A stretch of 38,740 nucleotides of DNA from Syntrophobacterales bacterium (lineage in GTDB: Bacteria; Desulfobacterota; Syntrophia; Syntrophales; UBA2192): NCBI GenBank assembly GCA_018053845.1, contig JAGPKU010000016.1, positions 1-38,740 of the forward strand. The letters are read 5' to 3'. Within the stretch, counting starts at the first letter, position 1; every line of letters starts with the position of its first letter. The notes below the pieces were generated by a model. It made no database searches. It was not told the origin of the DNA and saw nothing but the letters and a program-made list of their open reading frames with translations. Both the position numbers and the translations under genes were made by a program. Below, piece by piece: positions 1-9,160 of the stretch.

Positions 1-35
1 AGAAGGGGAGCCCCTTCGGCCCCCCTCTTTCACGC

Positions 36-1700
36 TTATACCCGGTCTTTCAGGACGGCGCCCGTGCTCCCGGAGGTGACGAGACTCGCGTACCGGGAGA
101 GGTAGCCGGTCTTGATCTTCGGCTCCGGCGGCCGCCAGGCCTTCCTGCGCTTCTTGAGTTCCTCGGCGCTCACCTGCAGGGTGATCCTGCGCTTCGGGAT
201 GTCGATGGCGATTCGGTCGCCTTCCTTGACCAGCGCGATCGGGCCTCCTTCGGCTGCCTCGGGCGAGATATGGCCGATCGCCGCGCCGCGGGAGCCGCCG
301 CTGAAGCGCCCGTCGGTCAAGAGCGCCACCGACTCGGCCAGGCCCATGCCGGCCAGGGCGGAGGTGGGGGCGAGCATCTCGCGCATCCCCGGTCCCCCCT
401 TGGGGCCCTCGTAGCGGATGACGATGACGTCGCCCGACTTGATCTTGCCGCCGAGGATGGCCGCGATGGCGTCGTCCTCGCTGTCGAAGACGCGGGCGCG
501 CCCCTCGTTGACGAGCATGTTCGGGGCCACGGCGGAGCGCTTCACGACGCCGCCGTCGGGGGCGAGGTTGCCCTTGATGATGGCCAGGCCTCCGTCGGGA
601 CTGTAGGGGTTCTTGACGGGTCGGATCACCGAGTAATCCCAGACCTTGGCGTCCTTGAGGTTCTTCGCCACCGGGCCCGACACGGTCAGGGCCTTGCCGT
701 CGATCACCCCGAGCTTGCTGATCTCCTTCATGACGCCCTGGACGCCGCCTGCCGCGTCGAGGTCCTCGATGTGGTGGGCCCCGGCGGGGCTGAGCTTGCA
801 GAGGTTGGGGGTCTTGAACCCGATCTCGTTGAAGAGCTCGAGATCCAGCCGGATGCCTGCCTCGTGGGCGACGGCCGGCAGGTGCAGGACGGTGTTCGTC
901 GATCCGCCCAGGGCCATGTCCACGGCGATGGCGTTCCGGAAGGCCGCCAGCGTCGCGATGTCCCGGGGCCGGATGTTCTTCCGGATCAGCTCCAGGATCT
1001 TCATGCCGGCCTCCTTGGCCAGGCGCATCCGCGCCGAGTCGACGGCCAGGACGGTCCCGTTGCCGGGAAGGCCCAGTCCCAGGGCCTCGGTCATGCAGTT
1101 CATCGTGTTGGCCGTGTACATCCCGGAGCAGGACCCGCAGCCCGGGCAGGCGCTGTCCTCGATCTCCTTGAGCTGCTTCGCGGTCATCTTGCCCGACTTG
1201 ACGGCGCCCACGCCCTCGAAGACGGTGATGAGGTCGACGGGCTTGCCGCGAAGCTTCCCGGCGAGCATGGGCCCGCCGCTCACGACGACGGCGGGGATGT
1301 TGAGTCGCAGGGCCGCCATGAGCATGCCCGGGATGATCTTGTCGCAGTTGGGGATGAAGACGAGGCCGTCGAAGGGGTGGGCGACGGCCATGATCTCGAC
1401 GGAGTCGGCGATCAGCTCGCGGCTCGCCAGCGAGTACTTCATCCCCACGTGCCCCATGGCGATCCCGTCGCAGACCCCGATGGCGGGAAACTCCACGGGG
1501 GTGCCTCCCGCCATGCGGATGCCCGCCTTGACCTGCTCGGTCACGGTGCGCAGGTGGATGTGCCCCGGGATGATCTCGTTGTAGGAGTTGACGACCCCGA
1601 TCAGGGGCCGCGCGATCTCCTCGTCGGTGTAGCCCATGGCCTTGAAGAGGGAGCGGTGGGGCGCCCTCTCCACGCCTTTCTTCATCATGTCGCTTCGCAT
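36..1700 (-). CDS. ilvD: dihydroxy-acid dehydratase
   Basis: Dehydrates 2,3-dihydroxy-isovalerate and 2,3-dihydroxy-methylvalerate to the 2-oxo acids, the third common step of valine and isoleucine synthesis, in the cytoplasm. The 554 residues match the IlvD/Edd family in length. Visible motifs are the cysteine region NCDKIIPGM (C119) and CPGCGSC (C185-C191). The early segment reads NEIIPGH, with no cysteine where plant and mycobacterial [2Fe-2S] enzymes carry one; from memory the E. coli [4Fe-4S] enzyme also has PGH there, so an oxygen-sensitive cluster is likely (inference). The ATG follows GGGAGGG. It is the last gene of ilvBNCD, 182 bases after ilvC; that gap holds an octamer repeat and a GGGAGGG/CCCTCCC hairpin. 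Confidence 0.96.
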   Translation of the reverse strand: MRSDMMKKGVERAPHRSLFKAMGYTDEEIARPLIGVVNSYNEIIPGHIHLRTVTEQVKAGIRMAGGTPVEFPAIGVCDGIAMGHVGMKYSLASRELIADSVEIMAVAHPFDGLVFIPNCDKIIPGMLMAALRLNIPAVVVSGGPMLAGKLRGKPVDLITVFEGVGAVKSGKMTAKQLKEIEDSACPGCGSCSGMYTANTMNCMTEALGLGLPGNGTVLAVDSARMRLAKEAGMKILELIRKNIRPRDIATLAAFRNAIAVDMALGGSTNTVLHLPAVAHEAGIRLDLELFNEIGFKTPNLCKLSPAGAHHIEDLDAAGGVQGVMKEISKLGVIDGKALTVSGPVAKNLKDAKVWDYSVIRPVKNPYSPDGGLAIIKGNLAPDGGVVKRSAVAPNMLVNEGRARVFDSEDDAIAAILGGKIKSGDVIVIRYEGPKGGPGMREMLAPTSALAGMGLAESVALLTDGRFSGGSRGAAIGHISPEAAEGGPIALVKEGDRIAIDIPKRRITLQVSAEELKKRRKAWRPPEPKIKTGYLSRYASLVTSGSTGAVLKDRV

Positions 1701-1750
1701 GTTTCCCTCCCTTTCGACTGCAGAGTGAGTTCCTTATGCCACAAGGCAAA

Positions 1751-1777
1751 GGGAGGGTCAACCGCCGGATCCCTCCC
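1751..1777 (-). other. GGGAGGG/CCCTCCC hairpin before ilvD
   Basis: A 7-bp perfect inverted repeat (1751-1757 with 1771-1777, 13-base loop) sits between ilvC and ilvD. On the minus strand it is followed by only three T, so it is a poor intrinsic terminator. It might instead stabilise or process the ilvC transcript end; its role is not known. Confidence 0.35.
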
Positions 1778-1795
1778 CTGAAAACCGGCAACAGC

Positions 1796-1876
1796 GGAAG
1801 CGAGGAAGGCAGGAAGAGCGGACCAAGAATCTGGACCTTCCTGTTCTTTTCCGCTCTTCCGCTCTTCTTCTCTTCC
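1796..1876 (-). repeat. inverted octamer array after ilvC
   Basis: GGA(A) units start at 1796, 1804, 1812 and 1820 (exact 8-base steps). Their complements start at 1850, 1858, about 1866 and 1874. A core of about 25 bases lies between, so the RNA can fold into a long imperfect hairpin. Read with ilvC, the GGAAG-type strand comes first and starts a few bases after the ilvC stop. The layout is the same as at 18819-18897 and 25565-25660. Confidence 0.6.
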
Positions 1877-1882
1877 TGACTT

Positions 1883-2926
1883 CTATTTTTTCCGCCGTTC
1901 CGGCCGCAGCGAGCGGACCACGGCCCCTGCCTGCCACATCTCGGAGTTGCGCATCAGCTCCAGCTCCTTCGCCAGCTTGTCCCGGTAGTCCGATGCGGCA
2001 CCCGTCGTCAGCACGATCTCCGTCTCCTTGCCCGACTTGACGCGCTCGTAGAGCTCGTCGAACACGGGGGCGACGGCGTCGCGGAAGCGGTTCTTCCAGT
2101 CCAGGGCCCCGCGCTGGGCGGTTGCACTGCAGTTGGCGTACATCCAGTCCATGCCGTTCTGGGCGACCAGCGGCATCAGGCTCTGGGTGAGCTCCTCGAC
2201 GGTCTCGTTGAAAGCCTCGCTGGGGCTGTGGCCGTGCTTGCGGAAGAGGTTGTACTGGGCCTCCATGATGCCGGCGATCGCCCCCATCAGGACGCCTCGC
2301 TCGCCCGTCAGGTCGCTCCAGACCTCGTGCTCGAAGGTCGTGGGGAAGAGATACCCCGATCCGATCCCGACGCCCACGGCGAGCGTGCGTTCGCGGGCAC
2401 GCCCCGTCGCGTCCTGGAAGACGGCGTAGCTGGAGTTGATGCCGCTGCCGGCCAGGAAGTTGTCGCGCACCGTCCGCCCGGCACCCTTGGGGGCCACCAG
2501 GATGACGTCGATATCGGGCGGAGGGATGACTCCCGTCTGCTCCTTGTAGACGATGGAGAACCCGTGGGAGAAGTACAGGGCCTTGCCCTTGGTGAGGGTC
2601 GGCTTGAGCTGGGGCCACAGGGCCTTCTGCTGGGCGTCGGACATGAGGTACTGGACGATCGTGCCGCGCCGGGCGGCCTCCATCAGCGGGAAGAGGGTCT
2701 TGCCGGGCACCCAGCCCTCCTCTTCGGCCTTTTTCGTGTTGTACTCCTCCCCGACGATGACGTTGATCCCGTTGTCGCGCAGGTTCAGGGCCTGGCCGCG
2801 CCCCTGCACGCCGTAGCCGACGATGGCCACCACCTCGTTCTTGAGCACTTCACGCGCCTTCTCCAGGGTGAACTCCTCCGAGGTGATGACGTCCTCGATC
2901 ACCCCGCCGATGTTGAGCTTTGCCAT
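1883..2926 (-). CDS. ilvC: ketol-acid reductoisomerase
   Basis: NADPH- and Mg-dependent isomeroreductase that converts acetolactate or acetohydroxybutyrate to the dihydroxy acids, second common step of branched-chain synthesis. An N-terminal Rossmann motif GYGVQGRGQALNL is followed by VAPKGAGRTVR and the knotted C-terminal domain with SDLTGERGVLMG and NETVEELTQSLMP. At 347 residues it is slightly longer than the usual class I enzyme of about 330 and, from memory, reads more like the Bacteroidetes-type sequence (GMDWMYANCSATAQRGALDW) than the E. coli form. That suggests old horizontal transfer and needs a tree. The ATG follows AAGGAGGAACCC. The gap of about 125 bases after ilvN includes a weak AGGG/CCCT stem followed by seven T. 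Confidence 0.96.
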   Translation of the reverse strand: MAKLNIGGVIEDVITSEEFTLEKAREVLKNEVVAIVGYGVQGRGQALNLRDNGINVIVGEEYNTKKAEEEGWVPGKTLFPLMEAARRGTIVQYLMSDAQQKALWPQLKPTLTKGKALYFSHGFSIVYKEQTGVIPPPDIDVILVAPKGAGRTVRDNFLAGSGINSSYAVFQDATGRARERTLAVGVGIGSGYLFPTTFEHEVWSDLTGERGVLMGAIAGIMEAQYNLFRKHGHSPSEAFNETVEELTQSLMPLVAQNGMDWMYANCSATAQRGALDWKNRFRDAVAPVFDELYERVKSGKETEIVLTTGAASDYRDKLAKELELMRNSEMWQAGAVVRSLRPERRKK

Positions 2927-3050
2927 GGGTTCCTCCTTCGGTTGTGTTGGGTTTGTTGGTTGCGGGTGAAGACAAGCCTGAAAAAAAGGGCAAAATCCCC
3001 CTGTTGTCCTCCCGACGGGAAAAGCGGGACCTTACGGCGCCCGCAGGGTC

Positions 3051-3536
3051 TCAGTTCTTCCGTTCCAGAGCGGCGATGCCCGTCCGGGCGACGTCGTCGA
3101 TTCCGAGGGGCTTCAGGGTCTCGAGGACCTTGTCGACCTCGGCCTTGCTCCCCCTGAACTCCAGGACGCAGTGGTCCGAGTTGAACGTGAGGATCTTGCA
3201 GTTGAGCTGGTTGATCCTCCGGATCAGCTCGTTCTTGTTGTCCGCCGTGAGGTTCATCCGGATCAGCGCCAGTTCCCGCTTGACCGTTTCCACGTCGGTG
3301 AGGTTCTCGACCTTGATGACGTCGATGAGACGGGCCAGCTGCGCCTCGATCTTCTGGATCGTCGCCTTCGTGCCGATCGTCGTGAGGATGATCTTGGAGA
3401 CATCGGGGTTGATCGTGACGTCCACGCAGAGCGTCTCGATGTTGTACCCCTTGCCGCCGAGGGTCCCCGCCACGCGGGCCAGCACGTCTGGCTTGTTGTT
3501 GACGAGAATGGAGATGACGTTTTCCTTCTTTTCCAT
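3051..3536 (-). CDS. ilvN: acetolactate synthase, small regulatory subunit
   Basis: Regulatory subunit of acetohydroxy-acid synthase; it raises catalytic activity and carries valine feedback inhibition. The 161 residues match the IlvN/IlvH family. The N-terminal ACT domain starts VISILVNNKPDVLARVAG and GYNIETLCVD, and a second ACT-like half follows. An upstream ATG in frame would add 57 residues, but that extension is low-complexity and covers intergenic repeat sequence. MEKKENV at 3536 is the start, with AAGG about ten bases upstream. It lies about 190 bases after ilvB, across an inverted heptamer array, and is presumably co-transcribed. Confidence 0.94.
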   Translation of the reverse strand: MEKKENVISILVNNKPDVLARVAGTLGGKGYNIETLCVDVTINPDVSKIILTTIGTKATIQKIEAQLARLIDVIKVENLTDVETVKRELALIRMNLTADNKNELIRRINQLNCKILTFNSDHCVLEFRGSKAEVDKVLETLKPLGIDDVARTGIAALERKN

Positions 3537-3628
3537 GATGCCGCGCCTTTCATTGCTTGTGATATTCGTCCGGCCGCGAGCTGTCGGCTTCGCATCGCCG
3601 GTCTGTCGCTTTTCGCTGCATTGGTTTC

Positions 3629-3710
3629 GGCAAATGGCTGATGGCGTATGGCGTAAGGGCAGGAACCCGGATTCGTTCCGCCTTGAGCCTTTAGCCTCAG
3701 GCCCCATGCC
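3629..3710 (-). repeat. inverted heptamer array between ilvB and ilvN
   Basis: GG(C/G) units begin at 3629, 3636, 3643, 3650 and 3657, and GCC units at 3680, 3687, 3694, 3701 and 3708: five plus five copies at exact 7-base steps, pointing at each other. The core (3661-3679), read on the minus strand, is GGAACGAATCCGGGTTCC. It nearly matches the core at 8672-8690. The array starts 13 bases after the ilvB stop. It would form a long hairpin inside the operon transcript; no coding sequence or T-tract is present. Confidence 0.75.
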
Positions 3711-3723
3711 AGCGCCTTCGGCG

Positions 3724-5436
<1,713 letters not shown>

Positions 5437-5474
5437 GGGACGACCTCCTCCGATCATGAAGAATAAGGATGGCA

Positions 5475-5508
5475 ACAAAAAAGCCGCGAACGTTCTTCCG
5501 TTGCGGCC
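5475..5508 (-). terminator. second (distal) leader terminator before ilvB
   Basis: On the minus strand GCCGCAACG, a six-base loop, then CGTTCGCGGC (one bulged C) is followed by TTTTTTGTT. Stem arms are 5499-5507 and 5483-5492. It lies just after the attenuator terminator and about 30 bases before the ilvB ribosome site. Its arms reuse the GCCGC/GCGGC sequence of the first hairpin, so it may back up the attenuator or offer another pairing. Confidence 0.7.
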
Positions 5509-5517
5509 TTTCGATAA

Positions 5518-5634
5518 GAAAAAGCCGCGGTCTCTCGGGGGCCGCGGCTCGTTTTGCTCTTTGCTTCCGTCAGAGAGTGCGAGCTGCGGTCCCCGCCTGT
5601 ACGATGACGACGACAACGACGACCAGGAAGCTCG
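5518..5634 (-). promoter_or_regulatory. ilv operon transcription attenuator
   Basis: Four segments on the minus strand can pair in exclusive ways. Segment 1 is 5621-5634 (CGAGCTTCCTGGTC). Segment 2 is 5580-5595 (CGGGGACCGCAGCTCG). Segment 3 is 5536-5551 (CGAGCCGCGGCCCCCG). Segment 4 is 5523-5530 (CCGCGGCT). The 1:2 pause hairpin pairs CGAGCT/AGCTCG and GGTC/GACC. The 2:3 antiterminator pairs 14 of 16 bases with two A-C mismatches. The 3:4 terminator is an 8-bp AGCCGCGG/CCGCGGCT stem followed by TTTTCTT. Segments 1 and 2 lie inside the leader peptide gene around its valine run, as in the classical ilvB and ilvGMEDA attenuators. All pairings were read by eye; no folding energy was computed. Confidence 0.9.
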
Positions 5635-5653
5635 AAATAATCTGACGGATCAT
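5570..5653 (-). CDS. valine-rich leader peptide of the ilv attenuator
   Basis: A 27-codon reading frame starts at the ATG at 5653 and ends in TGA at 5570-5572. The peptide begins MIRQIISSF and then has a Leu-Val6-Ile-Val run (residues 10-18), so most of its middle is branched-chain residues, with two more isoleucines at 5-6. GGAG lies about six bases upstream. It corresponds in role to the E. coli ivbL leader peptide: when charged Val-tRNA is scarce, a ribosome stalled in the run would cover segment 1 and allow the antiterminator, whereas one reaching the stop would cover segment 2 and allow termination. The peptide itself probably has no other function. Confidence 0.9.
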   Translation of the reverse strand: MIRQIISSFLVVVVVVIVQAGTAARTL

Positions 5654-5683
5654 GCGTTTTCTCCGACTGTAAAAACAAAGTCC

Positions 5684-5712
5684 CCTATGCAATAAAACCG
5701 TATCGTTGTCAA
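5684..5712 (-). promoter_or_regulatory. probable sigma-70 promoter of the ilv operon
   Basis: A perfect TTGACA (5707-5712) is followed, 17 bases later on the minus strand, by a weak -10 CATAGG (5684-5689). Transcription would start near 5677, giving a short untranslated stretch before the leader peptide ATG at 5653. The region is clearly more AT-rich than its surroundings. The -10 matches only three of six consensus bases, so the exact position is uncertain. Confidence 0.5.
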
Positions 5713-5834
5713 GTCTTTTTTCTTTTCCTGCCTTGTACCCCGGAAACCGGCCGAGCGATGGAAGAGGATTGTCACCCTCACTCCGGGCCTCTCCTCTCGA
5801 GCCGGAGGGAGATCGAGGAAAGGGTCTTTCTCTT

Positions 5835-7874
5835 CTAGGGCCTCACCGGCTCGCTTGGCGTGTCCCCGCCCGCGTCCGGGGCGTATTCCTTGGGTGCCGT
5901 GCCCTCCAGGAAGCTCTCGAAGACGGGATCCTTCGTCCCCGGGCCGGCCAGCAGGCCCGTCCTGGGGTCGATGCGGGCAAAGACGACCCCCTCCGGGGCC
6001 GCGAAGACCTCCACGGGCGTTCCCTTCAGGGCCTGCTCCATGAAGTAGAGCCAGACGGGCGCTGCGGCGCGGCCGCCCACGCCGGAGCGCCCCATCGTCT
6101 TCTCCGCGTCGAAGCCCACCCACACGCCCGCCACGAGCGACGGGGTGTAGCCGATGAACCAGGCATCCACGTAATCGTCCGTCGTTCCCGTCTTGCCGGC
6201 CACGGGCCTCCCGATGGCCTTGACCCGCTCGCCCGTCCCCTCCTGGACGACGTTCTGCAGCACCGACGTGGTGAGAAACGCCACGCGGGGATCGATGGCC
6301 GGCTCCACCTGGGGGGCATGCTCCTCGAGGACGTGGCCGTTGCGGTCGACGATCTTCCGGATGAAGTAGGGCTCCACCCGCTTGCCGCCGTTGGCCAGCA
6401 CGCCGTAGCCCCGGACCATCTCCTGCAGCGTCACCGTCGAGGTCCCGAGGGCGAGCGTGAGGTCCCGGGTGAGCGGCGATCGGATCCCCATGTTGTGGGC
6501 GTAGTCGATGACGTAGGCAAGCCCCAGCTCCTGGAGCAGCTTCACGCTCACCACGTTGCGCGAGAAGGTCAGCGCCGTCCGGAGCGTCGTGGGCCCGAAG
6601 AACCTGTGCTCGAAGTTCTGGGGTTTCCACTCCCCGCGGACGGCGTCGTTGAAGATGACGGGCGAATCGAGAATGACCGTCGCCGGCGTCATCCCCTTGT
6701 CGAAGGCGGCCGTGTAGACGAAGGGCTTGAACGACGAGCCGGGGCGGCGCCGGGCCTGGGTCGCGCGGTTGAATTCGCTCTTCTTGTAGTCCCGCCCCCC
6801 CACCATGGCCTTGATCTCGCCCGTCCGGGCATCCATGCACAGCAAGGCCCCCTGCAGTTCGCCCGGGGTGAACTTCTCCCGCGTCTCCATCTCCCGGAGA
6901 CCCCGCTCGACGGCCTCGTTGGCCGCCTTCTGCATCTCCACGCTGAGCGTCGTGTGGACCTCGAGCCCCTCGCGGTACAGGGCATCGGAGCCGTACTTCT
7001 CGAGGATGTAGCGGCGCACGTTCTCCGTGAAGTAGGGGGCGATCTTCTCCCGGGGCTTCGACGAGATGAGCCGGACGGGCTCCTGCATGGCCCTGTCCTT
7101 CGCGGCCTGGGAGATGTAGCCTTCCTCCTGCATCCGGGTGAGCACGTAGGCCTGCCGCTGACGGGCCCGCTCCATGTTCACGTAGGGAGAGAACCGGCTG
7201 GGCGCCTTCGGCAGGCCGGCCAGCATGGCCGCCTCCGGCAGCGTGAGGGTGCGCGCCGACTTCCCGAAATAGCTCTGCGAGGCCGCCTCGATCCCGTAGG
7301 CCCCGTGGCCGAGGTAGATGTGGTTGAGGTAGAGCTCGAGGATCTCCTGCTTCTTCAGGTGGCGGTCGATCTTGTAGGCGAGGATCGCCTCCCGGATCTT
7401 GCGCGTGAAGGTCCGCTCCGGCGAGAGGTAGAGAGACCGGGCGACCTGCTGGGTGATGGTGCTGCCGCCCTGGACGATCTCGCCGGCGATCATGTTCTTG
7501 ACGAAGGCCCGGAAGATGCCGACGAGGTCGAGCCCCTCGTGCTGAAAGAAGCGGGCGTCTTCGCCGGCGACGAAGGCCTTGATGACCACGTCGGGGATCT
7601 CGGCGATGGGGATGACCCGCCGGTCCTCGGCATAGAAGGAGTCGATGAGCTCGCCCCGGTCCGAGTAGATCCGGGTCGTGGTGCTCGGGCGGTAGTCCTT
7701 GAGGGTGTCCACACTCGGGGACTCGTGGATCAGCCAGGCGATCATCCCCGCGGCGCCGATGCCGGCCAGAAGCCCCACGACGATCATCGACGTGAAGATC
7801 CGGCGGAAGAACCTGCTTCTTCGGGCCCTCCGGACGACGGCTCTCTTGATGGAAGAACGGCTGCTCGGTGTCAT
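5835..7874 (-). CDS. class A penicillin-binding protein 1A (transglycosylase/transpeptidase)
   Basis: Bifunctional peptidoglycan synthase anchored in the inner membrane with its domains in the periplasm. A basic cytoplasmic tail and one membrane helix (about 28-48) precede the GT51 glycosyltransferase domain, with EDARFFQHEG (catalytic E105) and QGGSTITQQVARSLYL. The transpeptidase domain shows the SxxK motif SSFK (S380-K383), SRN (438-440) and KTG (561-563). At 679 residues it is a compact PBP1A/MrcA type. The ATG at 7874 overlaps the tatC stop by four bases (ATGA), so translational coupling with tatC is likely. The C-terminal tail after about 600 is short and acidic. Confidence 0.95.
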   Translation of the reverse strand: MTPSSRSSIKRAVVRRARRSRFFRRIFTSMIVVGLLAGIGAAGMIAWLIHESPSVDTLKDYRPSTTTRIYSDRGELIDSFYAEDRRVIPIAEIPDVVIKAFVAGEDARFFQHEGLDLVGIFRAFVKNMIAGEIVQGGSTITQQVARSLYLSPERTFTRKIREAILAYKIDRHLKKQEILELYLNHIYLGHGAYGIEAASQSYFGKSARTLTLPEAAMLAGLPKAPSRFSPYVNMERARQRQAYVLTRMQEEGYISQAAKDRAMQEPVRLISSKPREKIAPYFTENVRRYILEKYGSDALYREGLEVHTTLSVEMQKAANEAVERGLREMETREKFTPGELQGALLCMDARTGEIKAMVGGRDYKKSEFNRATQARRRPGSSFKPFVYTAAFDKGMTPATVILDSPVIFNDAVRGEWKPQNFEHRFFGPTTLRTALTFSRNVVSVKLLQELGLAYVIDYAHNMGIRSPLTRDLTLALGTSTVTLQEMVRGYGVLANGGKRVEPYFIRKIVDRNGHVLEEHAPQVEPAIDPRVAFLTTSVLQNVVQEGTGERVKAIGRPVAGKTGTTDDYVDAWFIGYTPSLVAGVWVGFDAEKTMGRSGVGGRAAAPVWLYFMEQALKGTPVEVFAAPEGVVFARIDPRTGLLAGPGTKDPVFESFLEGTAPKEYAPDAGGDTPSEPVRP

Positions 7875-8632
7875 CGGGAAGCTTCTCGGTCATCGGCTTC
7901 CTTTCGCCGGACGGCGAGCTTGGAGACGATGATCCCGACCTCGTAGAGGACGATCATGGGGATCGCCATCATGCACTGCGTAAAGGCATCGGGCGTGGGC
8001 GTGATGAGGGCGGCGACGATGAAGCAGGCCACGATCGCATAGCGCCGCATCCGCGCGAGCCTGCGGGGCGTCACCAGGCCGATCTTCGTCATGAAGAAGA
8101 GGAAGACGGGGATCTCGAAGATGATCCCGAAGGCCAGCAGGAGCTTGAGCGTCAGCGAGAGGTACTCCCGCATGGAGAGCATGGGCCTGAGGAAATCCGT
8201 GGAGAAATCCAGGAAAAAACGGTACGCCGAGGGCAGGACGAGAAAGTAGCCGAAGCAGACCCCGCCGACGAACAGCAGCGTCGAGCTCGCCACGAAGGGG
8301 GCCACGAACTTGCGCTCCCCGGGGTAGAGGCCCGGCGAGATGAACTTCCAGGCCTGGTAGAGCACGAAGGGGCTGGCCGCGAAGAGACCCGAGTAGAAGG
8401 ACACCTTGATATAGGTGAAGAACGCCTCGGGCAGCCCCGTGTAGACCATGTGGACGCCCTGCGGCATCACCCGGATGAGCGGCAGCGAAACGATGCGAAA
8501 GAGATCCTCCTTGAAAAAGAAGCAGCCGAGGAAGGCGACACCCACGGCGATCAGGCTTCGCACGAGCCTCTTGCGCAGCTCCTCCAGGTGGGAGGTCAGG
8601 GGCATCTTGTCGTCGTTGGGCTCGGTCATCAT
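7871..8632 (-). CDS. tatC: Sec-independent translocase protein TatC
   Basis: Core receptor of the twin-arginine translocase, which exports folded proteins across the inner membrane; it binds the RR signal peptide and recruits TatA. The N-terminal hallmark PLTSHLEELRKRL is followed by six hydrophobic segments. The 253 residues are normal for the family. Two adjacent ATG codons begin the frame (8632 and 8629); no clear Shine-Dalgarno is seen, perhaps because the 93-base gap to tatA is filled by a heptamer array. It is co-directional with tatA and overlaps the PBP1A gene by four bases. Confidence 0.95.
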   Translation of the reverse strand: MMTEPNDDKMPLTSHLEELRKRLVRSLIAVGVAFLGCFFFKEDLFRIVSLPLIRVMPQGVHMVYTGLPEAFFTYIKVSFYSGLFAASPFVLYQAWKFISPGLYPGERKFVAPFVASSTLLFVGGVCFGYFLVLPSAYRFFLDFSTDFLRPMLSMREYLSLTLKLLLAFGIIFEIPVFLFFMTKIGLVTPRRLARMRRYAIVACFIVAALITPTPDAFTQCMMAIPMIVLYEVGIIVSKLAVRRKEADDREASR

Positions 8633-8640
8633 AAAAAAAC

Positions 8641-8725
8641 GGCGAAGGGCGAAAGGCGCAGGGCTTATGGCAAGGAACGAATCTCCTGTCCTGGGCCTTG
8701 AGCCTTTATCCTTGCGCCTTGATCC
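8641..8725 (-). repeat. inverted heptamer array filling the tatA-tatC gap
   Basis: GGC units begin at 8641, 8648, 8655, 8662 and 8669. (G/T)CC units begin at 8695, 8702, 8709, 8716 and 8723, ending at the base before the tatA stop codon. Again there are five plus five copies at exact 7-base steps. The core GGAACGAATCTCCTGTCC (8674-8691) matches the minus-strand core of the ilvB-ilvN array at most positions. The array fills nearly the whole gap between tatA and tatC. Confidence 0.75.
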
Positions 8726-9007
8726 TCATGCGGGTTTGTCCTTCTTGTCCTCCGCGGTTGCATAGGGGTCCGCGGGCGACGACGGCGCCTTCTCCTCTTT
8801 CTTGTCCTCGAGGAGGGAGTCCTTCACCTGGTTGACTTCCTTCTTGATGCCCTCGTCGAAGGTGCCCTTGACATCATCCATGGCGTTTTTGAACTGGGCG
8901 ACCCCCTTGCCCAGCGCCTTGGCCAGGTCGGGCAGCTTCTTCGGCCCGATGAAGATGAGTGCCACGATCAGGATGATGATCAGTTCCTGCATGCCGATGC
9001 CGAACAC
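8726..9007 (-). CDS. tatA: twin-arginine translocase TatA/TatB family subunit
   Basis: Small single-span Tat component. It begins FGIGMQELIIILIVALIFIG, the usual short N-terminus and membrane helix, then has the GPKKLPDLAKALGKG hinge and amphipathic helix and an acidic, lysine-rich tail. Two GTG starts are possible: 9016 adds MSA, while 9007 gives the canonical MFGIG start and has GAGG eight bases upstream. 9007 is chosen, giving 93 residues. Only one TatA/B gene is seen beside tatC; it might serve as both TatA and TatB, or a second copy may lie elsewhere. A good promoter lies just upstream. Confidence 0.88.
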   Translation of the reverse strand: MFGIGMQELIIILIVALIFIGPKKLPDLAKALGKGVAQFKNAMDDVKGTFDEGIKKEVNQVKDSLLEDKKEEKAPSSPADPYATAEDKKDKPA

Positions 9008-9038
9008 GGCGGACACCTCGCGATTGCGGAATTCGGTC

Positions 9039-9067
9039 TACATAGCGTTTGTCACCCCCATTGTCAA
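9039..9067 (-). promoter_or_regulatory. sigma-70 promoter of tatA-tatC-pbp1A
   Basis: TTGACA (9062-9067) and TATGTA (9039-9044) on the minus strand are separated by 17 bases. A start near 9032 would leave a leader of about 25 bases before the GTG at 9007. The -35 is perfect. On the opposite strand only a poor match (TTGATT at 9099, TAGGAA at 9122) precedes the divergent deacetylase gene. Confidence 0.6.
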
Positions 9068-9160
9068 GGCTTTTGGCCCTCCGCGCAAGGGAATCCTTTT
9101 GATTTTTAAGGCATTCTGTGATAGGAATTCCTTTCCGATCTCAGTCCGGAGGAGGGGCGC

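Noticed and set aside
2-17. Terminator after ilvD (GAAGGG-GAGC-CCCTTC)
   Set aside because: The short palindrome is at the window edge and the bases that would form a T-tract are not visible, so it cannot be called.
2985-3012. Terminator between ilvN and ilvC
   Set aside because: Only a 4-bp AGGG/CCCT stem precedes seven T, too weak to call as a terminator within the operon.
5475-5700. T-box or other riboswitch upstream of ilvB
   Set aside because: No T-box motif or specifier stem is seen; the leader peptide with its Val run and exclusive hairpins explains the region better.
5706-7946. 746-codon open frame opposite the PBP1A gene
   Set aside because: Shadow of PBP1A: the minus strand carries all the GT51 and transpeptidase motifs, and this frame has none.
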